Part shown: positions 52,199 through 60,601 of the stretch, in pieces
Layout: each line of letters begins with the position of its first letter
Position numbering within the stretch: position 1 is the stretch's first letter
From: VRUE01 sp963824215
GTDB lineage: Bacteria; Actinomycetota; Thermoleophilia; Solirubrobacterales; 70-9
Direction: 5' to 3'
Length of the DNA stretch: 64,000 nucleotides
Assembly: GCA_963824215.1 (NCBI GenBank)
Contig: CAWGOE010000004.1
Span: 558,001 to 622,000 of the forward strand
Made by a program: the position numbers and the translations under genes
The notes under the pieces: generated by a model
Seen by the model: the letters and a program-made list of their open reading frames with translations, nothing else
Told to the model about the DNA's origin: nothing
The model's database searches: none

Positions 52199-52957
52199 TC
52201 AGTCCCTGGGCGGCGGGGAGCCCAGATCCTTGTCGCGCAGGCGGTAGCTGTCGCCCTTGAGGCCGAGGATCTCGGCGTGGTGGACGAGCCGGTCGATCAT
52301 CGCCGCGGCAACCACTTCGTCGCCGAAGATCTCGCCCCAAGCCGAGAAGGGCTTGTTCGAGGTGACGATCAGCGAAGCCCGCTCGTATCTGGCGGAGACA
52401 AGGCTGAACATCAGGTTGGCCGCCTCGGGGTCAAACGGGATATAGCCGACCTCGTCGACCATGAGCAACGGCACGAAGGACAGGCGGCGAAGCTCTGCCT
52501 CCAACTGCCCGGCCCTCTTCGCCTCATCGAGGCGCGCCACCCACTCGGTGGCAGTGGCGAACTGCACCCGCTGGCCGGCCAGGCAGGCGCGGATGCCGAG
52601 GGCGATCGCCAGGTGCGTCTTACCCGTGCCGGGCGGCCCCAAAAGCACGACGTTCTCTTTGCCGTGCAGGAAGTCGAGCTGCCCCAGGTGCTCGACCACC
52701 TGCTTCTTGACGGTGCGCTGGAAGGTGAAGTCGAACTCCTCGAGCGTCTTGCGCGCCGGGAAGCGGGCGGCCTTGATCCGGTTCTCGCCGCCGTGGGACT
52801 CCCGGGAGGAGACCTCGGTGGAGAGCACCGCCTCCAGGAATCGCTCGTGGGACCACTCCTCCTCACGGGCACGCTCGGCGAGCTTGGGCAGCGCCCGGGC
52901 TGCAGCCGGCGTCTTCAGAGCCCTGAAGAGATGGGTGAGCTCGGCGGTCTTGGTCAT
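52199..52957 (-). CDS. istB: IS21 helper ATPase IstB
   Basis: 252 residues from the ATG at 52957. AAA+ ATPase that assembles the IstA transposase and selects targets. Walker A VLLGPPGTGKTHLAIAL near 105, Walker B LLMVDEVGYIPFD near 165, sensor VTSNKPFSAWGEIFGD near 200. The reading frame is open upstream to 53731, but that part is an antiparallel-free shadow of istA in another frame. Start overlaps the istA stop by 4 bases. Confidence 0.95.
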   Translation of the reverse strand: MTKTAELTHLFRALKTPAAARALPKLAERAREEEWSHERFLEAVLSTEVSSRESHGGENRIKAARFPARKTLEEFDFTFQRTVKKQVVEHLGQLDFLHGKENVVLLGPPGTGKTHLAIALGIRACLAGQRVQFATATEWVARLDEAKRAGQLEAELRRLSFVPLLMVDEVGYIPFDPEAANLMFSLVSARYERASLIVTSNKPFSAWGEIFGDEVVAAAMIDRLVHHAEILGLKGDSYRLRDKDLGSPPPRD

Positions 52958-54159
52958 GTCGGGATCAGCTCGTCGTAGCGCTGCAGGGAGCGCATCTGGA
53001 CCTCGACGTCGGGCCCACGGCGCCTGGTGACGCGCAGCTGGTCGAGCAGCGCCTGGTGGGCGGGGTCGGTGAAGGTCAGGTGCTTGGCGAAAAAGCGACG
53101 GTGGGAGGCGACGATGGCCCCTGTGTCCAGCTCGATCGCGGTGATCTTTCGCTGGCTCGCACGCACCTCCACCCGCCACCCCGCCGCCCGCGGGTCCAAC
53201 GAGTAGTCGTTGGTGTCGAAGCGCAGGTAGGGCTGCTGGGGCACGCGCATCACGAAGCGGCGATCGGTGTCGGGCATGCGCTCGGGCAGCGGTCGCATCC
53301 GCTGCACCTCCTCGGCCAAGCGCTCTGCAGGCACGGCCCGGATGCCGCGGTGAAGGCGGGTGTTGGCGCGACTCTCGAACCAGTCGTCCAGGCAGGCCTG
53401 GAAGTGCTCGGGCGAGGCGAAGGAGCGGCCCGGTTCGAAGTTGGAGCGCAAGAAGCGGTGGGAGCGCTCGAGGATGCCCTTGGACTCGGGGTCTGCGGCC
53501 TCGCAGATCGAGAAGCCGACCGGTAGGGAGCCGCAGAAGGCGGCAAAGGCGTCTGTGGCGCGGCCCTTCGGCGCGATCGCCGCCTCGCGGTCCCAGACCA
53601 CGGTCTCGGGCAGCGCGCCCAGCTTCGCCAGGCAGCGACCCATGCCCCAGAGGATGTCGGGCGCCTGCTTGGCGAAGATCAGCGCGCCGGCGCCGGCGCG
53701 AGAAAAGCCCAGGGCACTCGTTACGACCCAACCTCGCCTCGTCTGGCCGTGGCCGACCGGGATCTCCTCCCTCGGCTCCCAGAGGTCGAACTGGCAGATC
53801 TCGCCGGGGCGATAGACGGTGCGCTGGTAGGTGCGCTTGGGAGCAAAACGTGGCCTGACCTCGCGCAGGTGTTCGTCGAGGATCGTCTTGCCGCCTTCAT
53901 AGCCGAGATTGGAGATCAGCTCGCGGATGCGGGTGCCCGGCATGCGATGGTCGGAGCGCAGCAGGCGCTCGATCTCCTCCTTGAAGGGGTCGAGCTTGGA
54001 GGGCCGCGGCCGGCGCTCGTAGCTCGGTGGCTGATCGGAGCGAATTGCCGCCCGGACTGTGTTGCGGGCCAGGCCGGTGCGCCTGCCGATCTCCTTGATC
54101 GAGACCCTGTCGACCACATGCATCCGCCTGATCTGCGCCCACTGCTCCACGTCCAGCAC
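52954..54159 (-). CDS. istA: IS21 transposase IstA
   Basis: 401 residues. N-terminal helix-turn-helix (DRVSIKEIGRRTGLARNTVRAAIR, about 17-40), then an RNase-H-fold DDE domain: D in CQFDLWEP near 120, D in TVVWDREAAI near 185, E in KGILERSHRFL near 225. C-terminal beta domain binds the ends. Full length for the family and free of frame breaks. Confidence 0.95.
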   Translation of the reverse strand: MLDVEQWAQIRRMHVVDRVSIKEIGRRTGLARNTVRAAIRSDQPPSYERRPRPSKLDPFKEEIERLLRSDHRMPGTRIRELISNLGYEGGKTILDEHLREVRPRFAPKRTYQRTVYRPGEICQFDLWEPREEIPVGHGQTRRGWVVTSALGFSRAGAGALIFAKQAPDILWGMGRCLAKLGALPETVVWDREAAIAPKGRATDAFAAFCGSLPVGFSICEAADPESKGILERSHRFLRSNFEPGRSFASPEHFQACLDDWFESRANTRLHRGIRAVPAERLAEEVQRMRPLPERMPDTDRRFVMRVPQQPYLRFDTNDYSLDPRAAGWRVEVRASQRKITAIELDTGAIVASHRRFFAKHLTFTDPAHQALLDQLRVTRRRGPDVEVQMRSLQRYDELIPT

Positions 54160-54412
54160 GCCTTCCTCCTGGCTCGGCCTCTTCAGTCAAGCCAGGCTCT
54201 GCGTCCCCCCGGACGCTCTCGCCGCCGTTGGCGGGGGGTCAGTTTTCGACCGGCGAGAGGGGGTCAGTATTCAGGCGGCGCCTACACCCTTGCGGGGGAA
54301 AATCAAACCACCCCCGCATATCGCCTCCCGTTTTGGGCACTGTGTAATTCCTAAGCACGTTGTTCATCAGCCGCGCCCGTTCGGCGGCGACTGCTTCAGT
54401 AGCGATCAGCGA

Positions 54413-55876
54413 CTAAACGATCGGGCCGCAGCGCACGTCGAAGCGCTCCCGTACGCGGTCGAGCGCTAGCCGCCAGTGCTCGCGCTCACGCCGGTGTGCG
54501 CGCAAGAACTGCACGGCGCCAAAAATGTATCGGTGCGGGGGGTACCAGCGGTCAGGATCCAGTCCGTTTTGGCTGAGAACCTCGCGAGGCGCGTTTTCCG
54601 CGATCACGCTGATGTTGTAGAGATGCGCCGTCACGGCCGCGCACGCCCATGCCTCCCTCGATTGCCTTGCCAGCTCGTCCCCATCCAGCTCATACAGGGG
54701 CAGCTTGCCGAGCTGACCTAGCATCATCAGGTGACCGAGATAGTAGCCGCCGAAAGAGGTGAGCAGCGCTATGGCGGACCGCATCGAGATGACCCCGACA
54801 TTGCCACCCGTTGACACGTAAGGCTCATACGGGGGGTGCTGCGACTGCTCGCTGAAGACGTAGCCAGTGCAGTTGACGAGCCAGGATCCAGGTTCGATTT
54901 GGCGGGTTGCGCCGCTGCGGAGCAAGAGCTCAACGCCGCTGCCCCGGTCCACTGCGTCAACCAAGTGATCACCCACCATATTGGTCACTCCCGAGCGAAT
55001 GGTTCGAGTCTCTGCCTCGGAGAGCAGTCCGAAGACGAAATTCCTCGCGCCGTCGGTAGGTGTGGTTCCGACGGCGCCCCGATACCAGGCCATCGTGTCA
55101 CGCTCGTTAGTGCCGTCGAAACGTTGTGACCATTCGAGGAACAACGGAATGCCTCGGGTACCGCCCCACCACCGTCTTGCACCGGTGGGATATGTCTTGT
55201 CGCGACACGTAAAGAACGTGCCTGACCCGGCGAGGACGTTGACCTCGCGGCCAGGGTGCGCCCTGATCAGCGCGTGAACGGTGTCCATCGCGGTCTTGCC
55301 GCCGCCGATCACCCACACAGGAGCACTGCTCTCGGCGATCTCGCCGGTGCGGACGTCGCAGAAGTCAGGGGAAACCGAGTGGACTCTGTCGCTTGACAAT
55401 GCAAGCGGCTGGTTTGGCTCGACCGCAAGCCCCGGTGCCTTGATCAGCCGTTTGGTTTCGACGAGCCGGGGTGTACCGTCAGCGGACCGGCAGGTCAGCC
55501 GGATCGTTTCGTTGCCGGCCTCGTGTGAGAGGAGCTCTGTGCCAAGCCACTCATCCAATCCCACCCGGCCCTTCACCACCTCGACGCAGTGCGAAAAGTG
55601 ATCGAGCACCTCGTCCTTCGTCGCGAGGTGAGCGCGGTCGGCGCCGAGCGTCCACTTGATGTCAGCCGCGGTGTATAACGGGTGTGGCTGGTGCAGCCGC
55701 ACATAAGGGTAGGTGTCGACCCACATCCCGCCGGCTCGGCTTCGGCGGTCGATGATCAGCACCCGGTGGTCCTTGGTCAGATACTGGCTGGCCACTGCGA
55801 GCGCGTTGAGCCCCGCCACGCCTGCCCCGACAACGGCTAAGTCGTACGGTCGGGATTCGCTGGGGGAAACGGCCAT
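54413..55876 (-). CDS. FAD-dependent monooxygenase-like oxidoreductase
   Basis: 487 residues from the ATG at 55876; a TTG at 55915 is possible. FAD-binding VVGAGVAGLNALAVAS at the start, IIDRRSRAGGMWV for the ribose, a second Rossmann motif VWVIGGGKTAMDTVHAL near 200 for NAD(P)H, and the LVNCTGYVF motif near 340. The layout is that of flavin-containing monooxygenases and lysine/ornithine N-hydroxylase relatives. No partner pathway gene is next to it. It lies just beyond the IS21 element. Confidence 0.82.
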   Translation of the reverse strand: MAVSPSESRPYDLAVVGAGVAGLNALAVASQYLTKDHRVLIIDRRSRAGGMWVDTYPYVRLHQPHPLYTAADIKWTLGADRAHLATKDEVLDHFSHCVEVVKGRVGLDEWLGTELLSHEAGNETIRLTCRSADGTPRLVETKRLIKAPGLAVEPNQPLALSSDRVHSVSPDFCDVRTGEIAESSAPVWVIGGGKTAMDTVHALIRAHPGREVNVLAGSGTFFTCRDKTYPTGARRWWGGTRGIPLFLEWSQRFDGTNERDTMAWYRGAVGTTPTDGARNFVFGLLSEAETRTIRSGVTNMVGDHLVDAVDRGSGVELLLRSGATRQIEPGSWLVNCTGYVFSEQSQHPPYEPYVSTGGNVGVISMRSAIALLTSFGGYYLGHLMMLGQLGKLPLYELDGDELARQSREAWACAAVTAHLYNISVIAENAPREVLSQNGLDPDRWYPPHRYIFGAVQFLRAHRREREHWRLALDRVRERFDVRCGPIV

Positions 55877-56180
55877 ACGACACTTTCTGTATATCAGATC
55901 GATCTCAGAGGGCAATCTCCGCGCCCGACGGGCCGATTACCAACACGCAAAGGCAAATGGCCCAGGGGTGGTGGTGCGGTCCTCGCGGGCGCGGGCGTGG
56001 GGGGGCGAGCTCCGGCTCGCCTGGAGCTCGGGCCAGCTCCACTCACAGTCATGGCGGATGTGGCGTTCGAGGTCAAAGACGACGGCGGCTGTTCCGCAAC
56101 CGTCACGCCTCGGCAGCGTGATTGTGTGCGACTTCGAGGGCCTGGACTCGCTCGAAGTAGCAGCCTTGCGATAGCTGCCC
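55877..56180. other. Gene-poor stretch, no intact gene
   Basis: Several short overlapping frames exist but none has a family motif, ribosome site or consistent codon bias. A run of Gs and Cs near 55990-56040 forms short pairings only. It may be remnant DNA between the oxidoreductase and the fragment at 56181. Confidence 0.5.
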
Positions 56181-56390
56181 TTGGTGAGGGCTGACGAGGT
56201 CAATCGGTGTCGTCGCGAGCCTATGGCCCTGGCCAACGAGGTAAACCGTGAGAACAAACGGCGAGTAGACGCGCACAACCGAAAAGTCGAACAGGCGAAC
56301 AAGCGAGCAATTGACGACTTCATCACTCCGGGAAAGAGCCATTCACGCCAGATGGATCTAGGTCACCGAGCACAGCGGAATCCTCCCTGA
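56181..56390 (+). pseudogene. Fragment of a coiled-coil hypothetical protein
   Basis: 69 codons. The middle (NEVNRENKRRVDAHNRKVEQANKRAIDDF) is the asparagine/lysine/arginine-rich helical repeat found at the N terminus of longer bacterial proteins of unknown role. Here it starts without a clear ribosome site and stops early, and the following 90 bases hold no continuation I can see. It probably is debris. Confidence 0.35.
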
Positions 56391-56481
56391 TCTCGCGGCC
56401 CAGAAGATCGCTGTAGCCATGAGGGTCTGCCCCGATCGCGGCGGTGTCAGGGGCGCGCGGATGGGGAAGCCAGGTCGTCGT

Positions 56482-57030
56482 CTACGTTCCTGGCTCGTAC
56501 CGCATCGCCACCGCCCCTGAGTCGAATTCCAGCCGGCCCACGAGCCTCAGGTCGAGAGGCTTCGACAGCCCCGCGAACAGCGTCGGCCCATGGCCCGCCA
56601 GCCTGGGGTGCACGACGAACTCGTACTCATCGATCAGTCCCAGCTCAGCCAGCGCCAACGGGAGCTGCACGCCTCCCACGCCCAGTCCGTTGCCCGGCTC
56701 TTGCTTCAGCCCCTGAACTGTCTCCCCGAGATCCCCACGCACGAGCTCCGCGTTCCAATCGACCTGGTCCAGGGTGCTCGACACGACGTACTTCTTCATT
56801 GCGTCGATCGTCCGGCCGAAAGGCGCCATCCAATCGGGCATCGCGTCCATCTGCCCGGGCGGCCGCCAGGCCGACTCCATCAGCTCGTAGGTCACCCGGC
56901 CCAAGAGGAGAGCATCGGCCCGGGCGAGAGTCTCGGTCGCGTGACGATGGGTCTCCTCGTCCGGGGAGATTGTGCGGTGATCGCAGCATCCGTCCAAGGT
57001 GACGTTGATGGAATAGCGAAGAGGTCGCAC
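56482..57030 (-). CDS. Dihydrofolate-reductase-like (RibD C-terminal type) protein
   Basis: 182 residues. The RibD_C/DHFR-like fold shows in SINVTLDGCCDHRTISPDEETHRHATETL and LLLGRVTYELMESAW near 43, and LKQEPGNGLGVGGVQLPLALAELGLIDEYEFVVHPRLAGHGPTLF near 108-150. Free-standing members are common in actinobacteria and their substrate is unknown; they are probably NADPH-dependent reductases. Not linked to the riboflavin operon here. Confidence 0.85.
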   Translation of the reverse strand: MRPLRYSINVTLDGCCDHRTISPDEETHRHATETLARADALLLGRVTYELMESAWRPPGQMDAMPDWMAPFGRTIDAMKKYVVSSTLDQVDWNAELVRGDLGETVQGLKQEPGNGLGVGGVQLPLALAELGLIDEYEFVVHPRLAGHGPTLFAGLSKPLDLRLVGRLEFDSGAVAMRYEPGT

Positions 57031-57193
57031 TGCGCAAACATACTGACCGGACCCCGCTTTTCTGAGCCGCTCGGCGAGAGCCCGGATCGCAAGCTCGCCG
57101 CGCCGGCAATCAACCGCCAGCTCGGGCCGAGGACTCGACGGCCCGGGACGGACCGACTATGGTCGGTATCCCACGATCGAGGAGGCTGCTGTC

Positions 57194-57481
57194 ATGTATG
57201 TACGTGCCGTTAGGTTCACCGACGTATCTGCCGAGCGGATGCAGGAGCTCCTCGCTCGCATCGAGGAGTCCGACGGGCCACCACCCGGTGTGCCAGCCAC
57301 GGGTCTCAAGATCTTGTTCGATGAGGCACAGGGAACGGCGGTGGTCCTTCAGCACTTCGAGAGCGCGGAGGACATGGAGGCCGGAGGCAAAGTGTTCAGC
57401 GCGATGGATTCGTCGGAGACGCCCGGCACTCGTGCATCGGTGGACATGTGCGAGGTGAAGCTCAAGCGAACGCTCACCTGA
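57194..57481 (+). CDS. Small ferredoxin-like-fold (ABM-like) protein
   Basis: 95 residues. The pattern VRAVRFTDVSAERMQELLARI ... GLKILFDEAQGTAVVLQHFESAEDMEAGGKVFSAM resembles antibiotic-biosynthesis-monooxygenase-like dimeric alpha/beta barrels, but there is no catalytic signature. The GAGGAGG ribosome site lies 7 bases before ATG 57194. Function unknown. Confidence 0.65.
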   Translation: MYVRAVRFTDVSAERMQELLARIEESDGPPPGVPATGLKILFDEAQGTAVVLQHFESAEDMEAGGKVFSAMDSSETPGTRASVDMCEVKLKRTLT

Positions 57482-57535
57482 AGTCTGCGCGCACACTGTG
57501 TCGCTCCTCGCGAAGAGGGGGGAACCAAACCACCA

Positions 57536-58021
57536 TCAATTCGCAAGTCGGCTTCCCGAATTCGCGATCATGTCTTGTGCGAAGCGCTCGTTGAAGCCAG
57601 CGAGAAATCCGATCGCCCCGTAAAACGCCAACTCCTCGTTTGGGGCAGTGGATATGGCGGGAAGAAGACCTCCCGCGAGAAGCGCGAAAACCGCCATCCC
57701 CAAGATCGCGCCGATGACTGGCCGGAGTGCGCCAAAGCGGAAGAGCATCCCGGTGCCAGCATGGGCATCCAGGCGGAGCGTGCCCGAAGTCATTCTCTGG
57801 AGCACGCTAACGAGTGCGCCAAGCCCGCCCGCTAGAAGCGCCACCCCGTCGGCTGCGGCGGTACTGGTCGCGTAAAACGCCGCGCCAATCAATAGGCATG
57901 AGCATCCGAGAGCAAGTGCCCCAACGAGCATGCCTCTCGTGTAGCTCAGCTGCGCTTGTCGCTGCCCGGCGGTGTCTAGGAGTGCTTCGGCTCGCTCTAG
58001 CTCATCCTCGATCACGGCCAT
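57536..58021 (-). CDS. Membrane protein of unknown function
   Basis: 161 residues. A helical N terminus (residues 1-27) is followed by four hydrophobic segments (about 28-50, 58-78, 100-122, 128-145), and a short polar tail. No family recognised. Its start overlaps the end of the next gene upstream by 20 bases, so they are probably one transcript. Confidence 0.6.
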   Translation of the reverse strand: MAVIEDELERAEALLDTAGQRQAQLSYTRGMLVGALALGCSCLLIGAAFYATSTAAADGVALLAGGLGALVSVLQRMTSGTLRLDAHAGTGMLFRFGALRPVIGAILGMAVFALLAGGLLPAISTAPNEELAFYGAIGFLAGFNERFAQDMIANSGSRLAN

Positions 58022-58547
58022 GCTGGTCGCATAAGCGTCTGATTCTCACATCTCCGCTTCCACGATCCGCATTGCCTCCCTTGGCACGATTGTTCTCTTG
58101 GTCGATCGCAGAGAGAATGGCCGTCATCAGGTTGTAGGCGCGGTCAATGTGCGGACGGCGCTCGAGGCTGTTTTCTTCTTGCTGCTTGCGGTCCCGCCGG
58201 GACGACGACGAATCGGTTTCCGCCCACGGCCACCATTCGGCTGCTTGATCTGCAATTGCGTCGGCACGATGCAGAAGGCGTTGGGCGAGCGTCCAATCGA
58301 ATTTGATTTGGCGCTCCCTGACCAGGAAGGTTGCGCGCTCCGCGGTTACGAATACGCCGGTTCCGCTGCCCCCGAAGATCGCCACGCGAATGCCGGGCCC
58401 GGGGCACGCGCCCTTGAAATCGACCAGGAGCTTGCGGTAGACCTTTTCGTGTTTGGAGGAAACTTGCCCGTTGCTTGCCTTCTGGAGATGCTCAGTCCGC
58501 AGCGTGATCAGGGCTTGAAACTCGCCCGCAGCGGTGTTGTGATCCAT
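58002..58547 (-). CDS. Hypothetical protein paired with the membrane protein
   Basis: 181 residues, soluble, rich in charged residues with a Ser/Arg/Gln-rich stretch near 115-130. No motif I recognise. The region IRVAIFGGSGTGVFVTAERATFLV is Gly-rich but lacks a true P-loop Lys. It overlaps the membrane-protein gene; the two could be a small two-gene accessory system. Confidence 0.55.
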   Translation of the reverse strand: MDHNTAAGEFQALITLRTEHLQKASNGQVSSKHEKVYRKLLVDFKGACPGPGIRVAIFGGSGTGVFVTAERATFLVRERQIKFDWTLAQRLLHRADAIADQAAEWWPWAETDSSSSRRDRKQQEENSLERRPHIDRAYNLMTAILSAIDQENNRAKGGNADRGSGDVRIRRLCDQHGRDRG

Positions 58548-58800
58548 GGGTCAGTCCGCCGCTTCCCTATAATGCCGGGCATGGATGGCGACATCGTTTA
58601 GCTGGCCGCACGGCCTGCATCGCGCGCAAGTCCCCCCGGGAGCGGGGAACGCACTGGCTTGTAAGACCGGCGACATAAAGCGCGCAACCTTCTCAGACTG
58701 TTCACTGGCTGTCAATCCGACAGACATCGGCAGTCACGTGCGCTCTGTCCGCAGGTCGTCGTCCCCCGAATAACGACCGCCTAGCTACGCTTCACCCCCC
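58548..58800. other. Gap before tRNA-Cys, no gene recognised
   Basis: 253 bases with a TATAAT box at 58567 and a short GC-rich pairing near 58630-58650 (CCCC.../...GGGG). No reading frame with a ribosome site. An unannotated small RNA is possible. Confidence 0.35.
58567..58572 (+). promoter_or_regulatory. Perfect TATAAT box with no gene assigned
   Basis: CCCTATAATGCCGG on the plus strand, the same context as the TATAAT before tRNA-Gly. No reading frame follows (a 6-codon frame ends at once), and no good -35 is placed 16-18 bases before it. It could drive an unrecognised RNA in 58580-58790. Confidence 0.3.
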
Positions 58801-58871
58801 GGCGCCTTGGCGGAGTGGCTACGCAGCGGCCTGCAAAGCCGTTTACACCGGTTCGATTCCGGTAGGCGCCT
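58801..58871 (+). tRNA. tRNA-Cys (GCA)
   Basis: Acceptor GGCGCCT/AGGCGCC, anticodon stem GCGGC/GCCGT with loop CTGCAAA (anticodon GCA), T stem ACCGG/CCGGT with TTCGATT, discriminator T. CCA is not encoded. 71 bases. Confidence 0.95.
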
Positions 58872-59142
58872 TCGGTCAAGCGCAACGCTGGTGGGCTCGT
58901 GCCCGCGGAACGGAAAAGGGCCCCGTAAGGGGCCCTCTGTTTCCGAAGGACGTGCCGCCAGATCGCTTGATGCTGGCTCGTCGGTCCTCAAACTTTTGAA
59001 GTTGGCCGCCCCCTGCTGGCGGCTTGTATAGAGAAACACGCCGTCCTAGGGAAAGTTGCACTGCTTGCATCGGCTCTTGCAGCGAGGGACTTGAGTGGCC
59101 GGCGGCTGTCGGTGGCTCGCTGCTAGATTCAGCTTTCCCCTG

Positions 59143-59215
59143 GGGCGCATAGCTCAGTTGGGAGAGCGCCAGCTCGACAAGCTGGAGGTCACAGGTTCGA
59201 GCCCTGTTGCGCCCA
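59143..59215 (+). tRNA. tRNA-Val (GAC)
   Basis: Acceptor GGGCGCA/TGCGCCC, D stem GCTC/GAGC, anticodon stem CCAGC/GCTGG with loop TCGACAA (anticodon GAC), T stem ACAGG/CCTGT with TTCGAGC, discriminator A. CCA is not encoded. Confidence 0.96.
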
Positions 59216-59242
59216 CTCCGTCATCCCCCGAAGGAGCGACGA

Positions 59243-59704
59243 TTGGCCCATCGCCTGTTGCGTGTCGAGGACGCCTTCTGGCGCGAGTCGAACCAGATGC
59301 GGGTCCTCAACACCGACCTTGCCAAGCAGCTCGCGGCCACGCGCCTTGGGGCGCGGCTCTGGCGGCTGCGGCCGGGTCAGGCGTCGACCTGGCACCGGCA
59401 CGAGCGGGAGGAGGAGCTCTACGTGGTGCTCGAGGGGCGCGGACGGATACGGGTCGGCGACGAGACGCTTGAGCTGGGCCCGCTCGACTCGCTCCTGGTC
59501 GAGCCTGACTCGATGCGCCAGGTCTTCAACGACACCGACACCGACGCGCTTTGGCTTGTGGTGGGCGCTCCGCAGAGCGCTGCGAACACCCTCGAGATGA
59601 GCGAGGCGCAGTTGCGCCAGCTCTATCCCGAGGGGCCGCGGGTGCTGCCGCCGGAGCTCGGCGGCGGCGAGCTCAGACCGCCGCCGGCAGCTGAACCTGA
59701 GTGA
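59243..59704 (+). CDS. Cupin-domain protein
   Basis: 153 residues from a TTG at 59243, supported by AAGGAG 6 bases upstream. The conserved cupin barrel reads GQASTWHRHEREEELYVVLEGRGRIRVGDETLELGPLDSLLVEPDSMRQVFN, with metal-ligand H-x-H...E near 50-57. Function is open: sugar binding, dioxygenase or sensing. Its end overlaps the convergent VOC gene by 32 bases. Confidence 0.82.
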   Translation: MAHRLLRVEDAFWRESNQMRVLNTDLAKQLAATRLGARLWRLRPGQASTWHRHEREEELYVVLEGRGRIRVGDETLELGPLDSLLVEPDSMRQVFNDTDTDALWLVVGAPQSAANTLEMSEAQLRQLYPEGPRVLPPELGGGELRPPPAAEPE

Positions 59705-60101
59705 GGCGGAAGCTGTTGCCCGAGGGGTCGCGGAAGCCCGAGTCGATCCCGTAGGGCCGTTTTTCCGGCGCCTCGGTGAACTCGACGCCGCGCGCCTTCA
59801 GCTCTTCGTAGGACGCCTGGCAGTCGTCGGTGGTGAGGAAGACGGTGCCGGCGAATCCTTTCGCCATCAGGTCGCGGACCTGGCCTGCGGTCTCCTCGTC
59901 CATCACCGGTTGCCCGGGGATCGCCATCAGGGTGATCGAGACGTCCTCCTGGTTAGGCGGGCCGACGGTGAGCCAACGGAAGCCGTCCATCTCGTCCAGG
60001 GTGACGTCGGCCTGGACCTCGAAGCCGAGCTTCTCGGTGTAGAAGGCGAGGGCCTCGTCCTGGTCGTGGACCCACAGCTGCGCGTTTGCGATCTTGATCA
60101 T
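59673..60101 (-). CDS. VOC-family protein (glyoxalase/bleomycin-resistance-like)
   Basis: 142 residues, two VOC modules: AQLWVHDQDEALAFYTEKLGFEV at the start and TVFLTTDDCQASYEELKARGVEFTEAPEKRPYGIDSGFRDPSGNSFRLTQ. The first metal ligand is Gln rather than His. Typical partner of the AraC-type regulator upstream on the same strand. Substrate unknown. Confidence 0.87.
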   Translation of the reverse strand: MIKIANAQLWVHDQDEALAFYTEKLGFEVQADVTLDEMDGFRWLTVGPPNQEDVSITLMAIPGQPVMDEETAGQVRDLMAKGFAGTVFLTTDDCQASYEELKARGVEFTEAPEKRPYGIDSGFRDPSGNSFRLTQVQLPAAV

Positions 60102-60140
60102 CGGTTTCTCCTTGCTCTACGGGACAGGTCGTTGCCGATG

Positions 60141-60575
60141 CTAGGCCGGCGCCTTGGCGCTGTCTTCTCGAAACGTGCGGTGTTGGGGCCGGGTGTGGAG
60201 ATGGACGAGGCAGGCAGGCACACGGGCCAGGTGCGAGGCGGGCGGATGGCTGGCGCGGTAGGTGGTGGGCGACTGCCCGTAGGTTCGGCTGAAGCTCGTC
60301 GTAAACGAGCCGATGCTCTGCAGGCCGACAGCGAGGCAGATCTCGGCAACCGAGTTATCGGTGTTGCGCAGCAGTGCCGCGGCGCGCTCCAGGCGTCGCG
60401 TCAGCAGGTAGGCGTGGGGCGACTCGCCGAAGGCGCGGCGGAACTCGCGGCTGAAGTGGGCGCGGGAGAGACCGGCTGCGCCAGCGAGATCGTCGACGCT
60501 CAGCGGCTCGAAGTAACGGGCGTCAGCAAGGTCCTTGGCACGAAGGAGATGGCGAGCGGGGGGAACATGCGCCAT
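60141..60575 (-). CDS. AraC-family transcriptional regulator
   Basis: 144 residues, consisting of little more than the DNA-binding domain with both helix-turn-helix motifs: LSVDDLAGAAGLSRAHFSREFRRAFGESPHAYLLTRRLERAAALL, then SVAEICLAVGLQSIGSFTTSFSRTYGQSPTTYR. No sensory domain. It lies 40 bases upstream of the VOC gene, a frequent pair, and probably controls it. Confidence 0.88.
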   Translation of the reverse strand: MAHVPPARHLLRAKDLADARYFEPLSVDDLAGAAGLSRAHFSREFRRAFGESPHAYLLTRRLERAAALLRNTDNSVAEICLAVGLQSIGSFTTSFSRTYGQSPTTYRASHPPASHLARVPACLVHLHTRPQHRTFREDSAKAPA

Positions 60576-60601
60576 GCGGTCAGTTTAGGCTCGGCCGCCT
60601 T

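Larger units (their letters stand above)
52066..54286. mobile_element. IS21-family insertion sequence, 2221 bp
   Basis: Ends are TGTCAACGCC... (left) and the complement of ...GGCGCCTACA (right). Each end carries two direct copies of CTGACCCC-type repeats in matching spacing, one with TGCCGGTTTAAAACTGACCC and the other with CGCCGGTCGAAAACTGACCC. The flanks 52060-52065 and 54287-54292 are both CCCTTG, a 6-bp target duplication. It holds istA and istB in the usual order. Both ends and both genes look intact, so it may still move. Confidence 0.93.

Noticed and set aside
52199..53731. A 510-codon frame that would fuse extra sequence to IstB
   Set aside because: The upstream 258 codons are istA read in another frame; the IstB ATG at 52957 overlaps the istA stop in the usual IS21 way.
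58002..58547. P-loop ATPase in the GGSGTG stretch
   Set aside because: The motif lacks the Lys-Ser/Thr end of Walker A and no Walker B follows.
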